Shown in pieces: positions 63,185 to 64,000 of a stretch of DNA of 64,000 bases. The notes below the pieces were generated by a model. The model was not told the DNA's origin and ran no database searches. It saw only the letters and a list, made by a program, of their open reading frames with translations. Numbering within the stretch: position 1 is the stretch's first letter; each line of letters opens with the position of its first letter. The translations under genes were made by a program, and so were the position numbers. Where the stretch lies: contig OY986440.1 of assembly GCA_963920525.1 (NCBI GenBank), forward strand, positions 20,732,187 to 20,796,186. The letters are read 5' to 3'. The stretch comes from Dichetophora obliterata. Its lineage: Eukaryota; Arthropoda; Insecta; Diptera; Sciomyzidae.

Positions 63185-64000
63185 GGAATACTGTATTAAT
63201 TTTTTTGGAATTTTAAGATATCTTACAGTTTTGATAAAGTCACTTTGTATGGGAGGTGGGCATGATTATTATCCGATTTGGTAGAATTTCATACTTAAAG
63301 TGGATATTAAATATCAAAGCTCATATACAGAATATCAAGTGCATTAAGTTTTGTGGAATTTAAAGACATTTGAACGTTTTGATAAAATCATTCATTTCAT
63401 TTTCGATCTTGATCTTTATATTTTAGATAGAAGATTAAATACCGAATTTCATTACAATAGTTGTAAAATTACGGCAGACAGACAGCCAGTTTTTTTTTTC
63501 TTATTTGAAGCCACTTTAACTAAAAAAATCAAAAGTTACCTCCGTCTTCTAGGTGAATTTATACCCATTTTCAGGGTTCAATACCCCACTGTGAGTACTT
63601 TTATTAACTTGCTGGGACCGAAAATGCTAAAAACTGAAAGATGTTTTTATCGACAGAAGTATATTTTAAGACGCACGCCGGATTTAAACCTATCGATATC
63701 AATAGACAAAAGGAAGTACGCTTTAAATATTAAACCTTATGTCGAAAAAATTAAGTCATTACGATAATGTTTATAATAATAACTTAATATTGATGACGTC
63801 ACTTTATGAAATTGCTAAAGGTTTTTCTATTTTAATGACGTTTACTTTTATGTCAAATTTCTATTTTGCCAAATTTCGAACTCAGAGTGTGTATTTGTAA
63901 TAAAAGCTTATGTGCAAATTTCAAGTGATTAAAGTTATTTTTAAGAAATTTAAGAGTTTTTAACGTTTTTATATAGTCACTTTGTATGGAAGATAGGCGT
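63185..64000 (-). mobile_element. DINE-like element, copy 3, continuing past the window
   Basis: GTCACTTTGTATGGGAGGTG at 63238 and GTCACTTTGTATGGAAGATA at 63975 are diverged copies of the repeated module of the 3755-4772 element. ACGGCAGACAGACAGCCAG at 63471-63489 is an inverse GTCY tract. A 138-codon frame (63351-63767) lies entirely in this repeat and has no known domain, so it is not annotated as a gene. Confidence 0.55.

Noticed and set aside
63351..63767. 138-codon ORF
   Set aside because: It lies wholly in a DINE-like repeat copy. The translated product has no domain and includes a GTCY-derived tract.

Overview
The window looks like a stretch of a higher fly genome (Diptera, probably Brachycera/Schizophora). 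It is AT-rich and repeat-dense. It carries one convincing host gene, whose eleven coding exons have GT-AG splice sites and are spread over 30 kb, surrounded and filled by transposable elements of insect type: DD34E Tc1, DD41D mariner, hAT, piggyBac and pogo derivatives, Helitron and DINE-like elements, CR1/Jockey-like and RTE-like LINEs, and tRNA-headed SINEs. The species cannot be named from the sequence.

Host gene. On the minus strand, 59207 down to 28737, eleven phase-compatible exons encode a 660-residue SLC6-family sodium/chloride-coupled GABA transporter (Gat). The first coding exon (58989-59207) is an inference. It ends in a phase-0 GTAAGA donor and joins a phase-0 acceptor directly before the ATG of the next exon. 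Three introns are inflated by repeats: intron 1 (about 7.4 kb), intron 6 (about 7.2 kb, almost filled by a roughly 306-bp satellite) and intron 7 (about 9.7 kb, with three same-strand LINE copies).

Layout. 0-2.5 kb: a Tc1 element with an intact 342-residue transposase. 3.4-4.8 kb: a palindromic microsatellite and a DINE/Helentron-like element split by a SINE. 5.2 kb: a second SINE family. 6.9-9.0 kb: a 2.1-kb non-autonomous hAT element. 10.1-10.7 kb: a second DINE-like copy. 12.7-16.0 kb: a LINE RNase H remnant, a hAT MITE, a terminal-inverted-repeat element and a Helitron. 17.6-21.8 kb: a collapsed mariner, a dispersed repeat and a fold-back element holding about ten 153-bp tandem repeats. 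22-24.4 kb: mostly unexplained sequence, with one small candidate membrane-protein ORF. 24.4-27.7 kb: a palindrome, a hAT MITE with a palindromic target duplication, and a Tc1-like pseudogene interrupted by a piggyBac MITE. 28.7-59.2 kb: Gat and its introns. 59.3-64 kb: a Helitron end, a palindromic MITE, a three-level nest (hAT MITE inside SINE-A, SINE-B inside the MITE), another hAT MITE and a third DINE-like copy running off the window.

Apart from Gat, and the Tc1 transposase which could still be active, no complete gene is supported. Most open frames are fragments of transposable elements or chance frames in AT-rich repeats. The value of the window lies in precise element boundaries with target duplications, in nesting that gives a relative order of insertions, and in the repeat structures that none of the standard element types fully explain: the satellite dimers in intron 6, the fold-back with an internal minisatellite, and the hAT with direct subterminal repeats.
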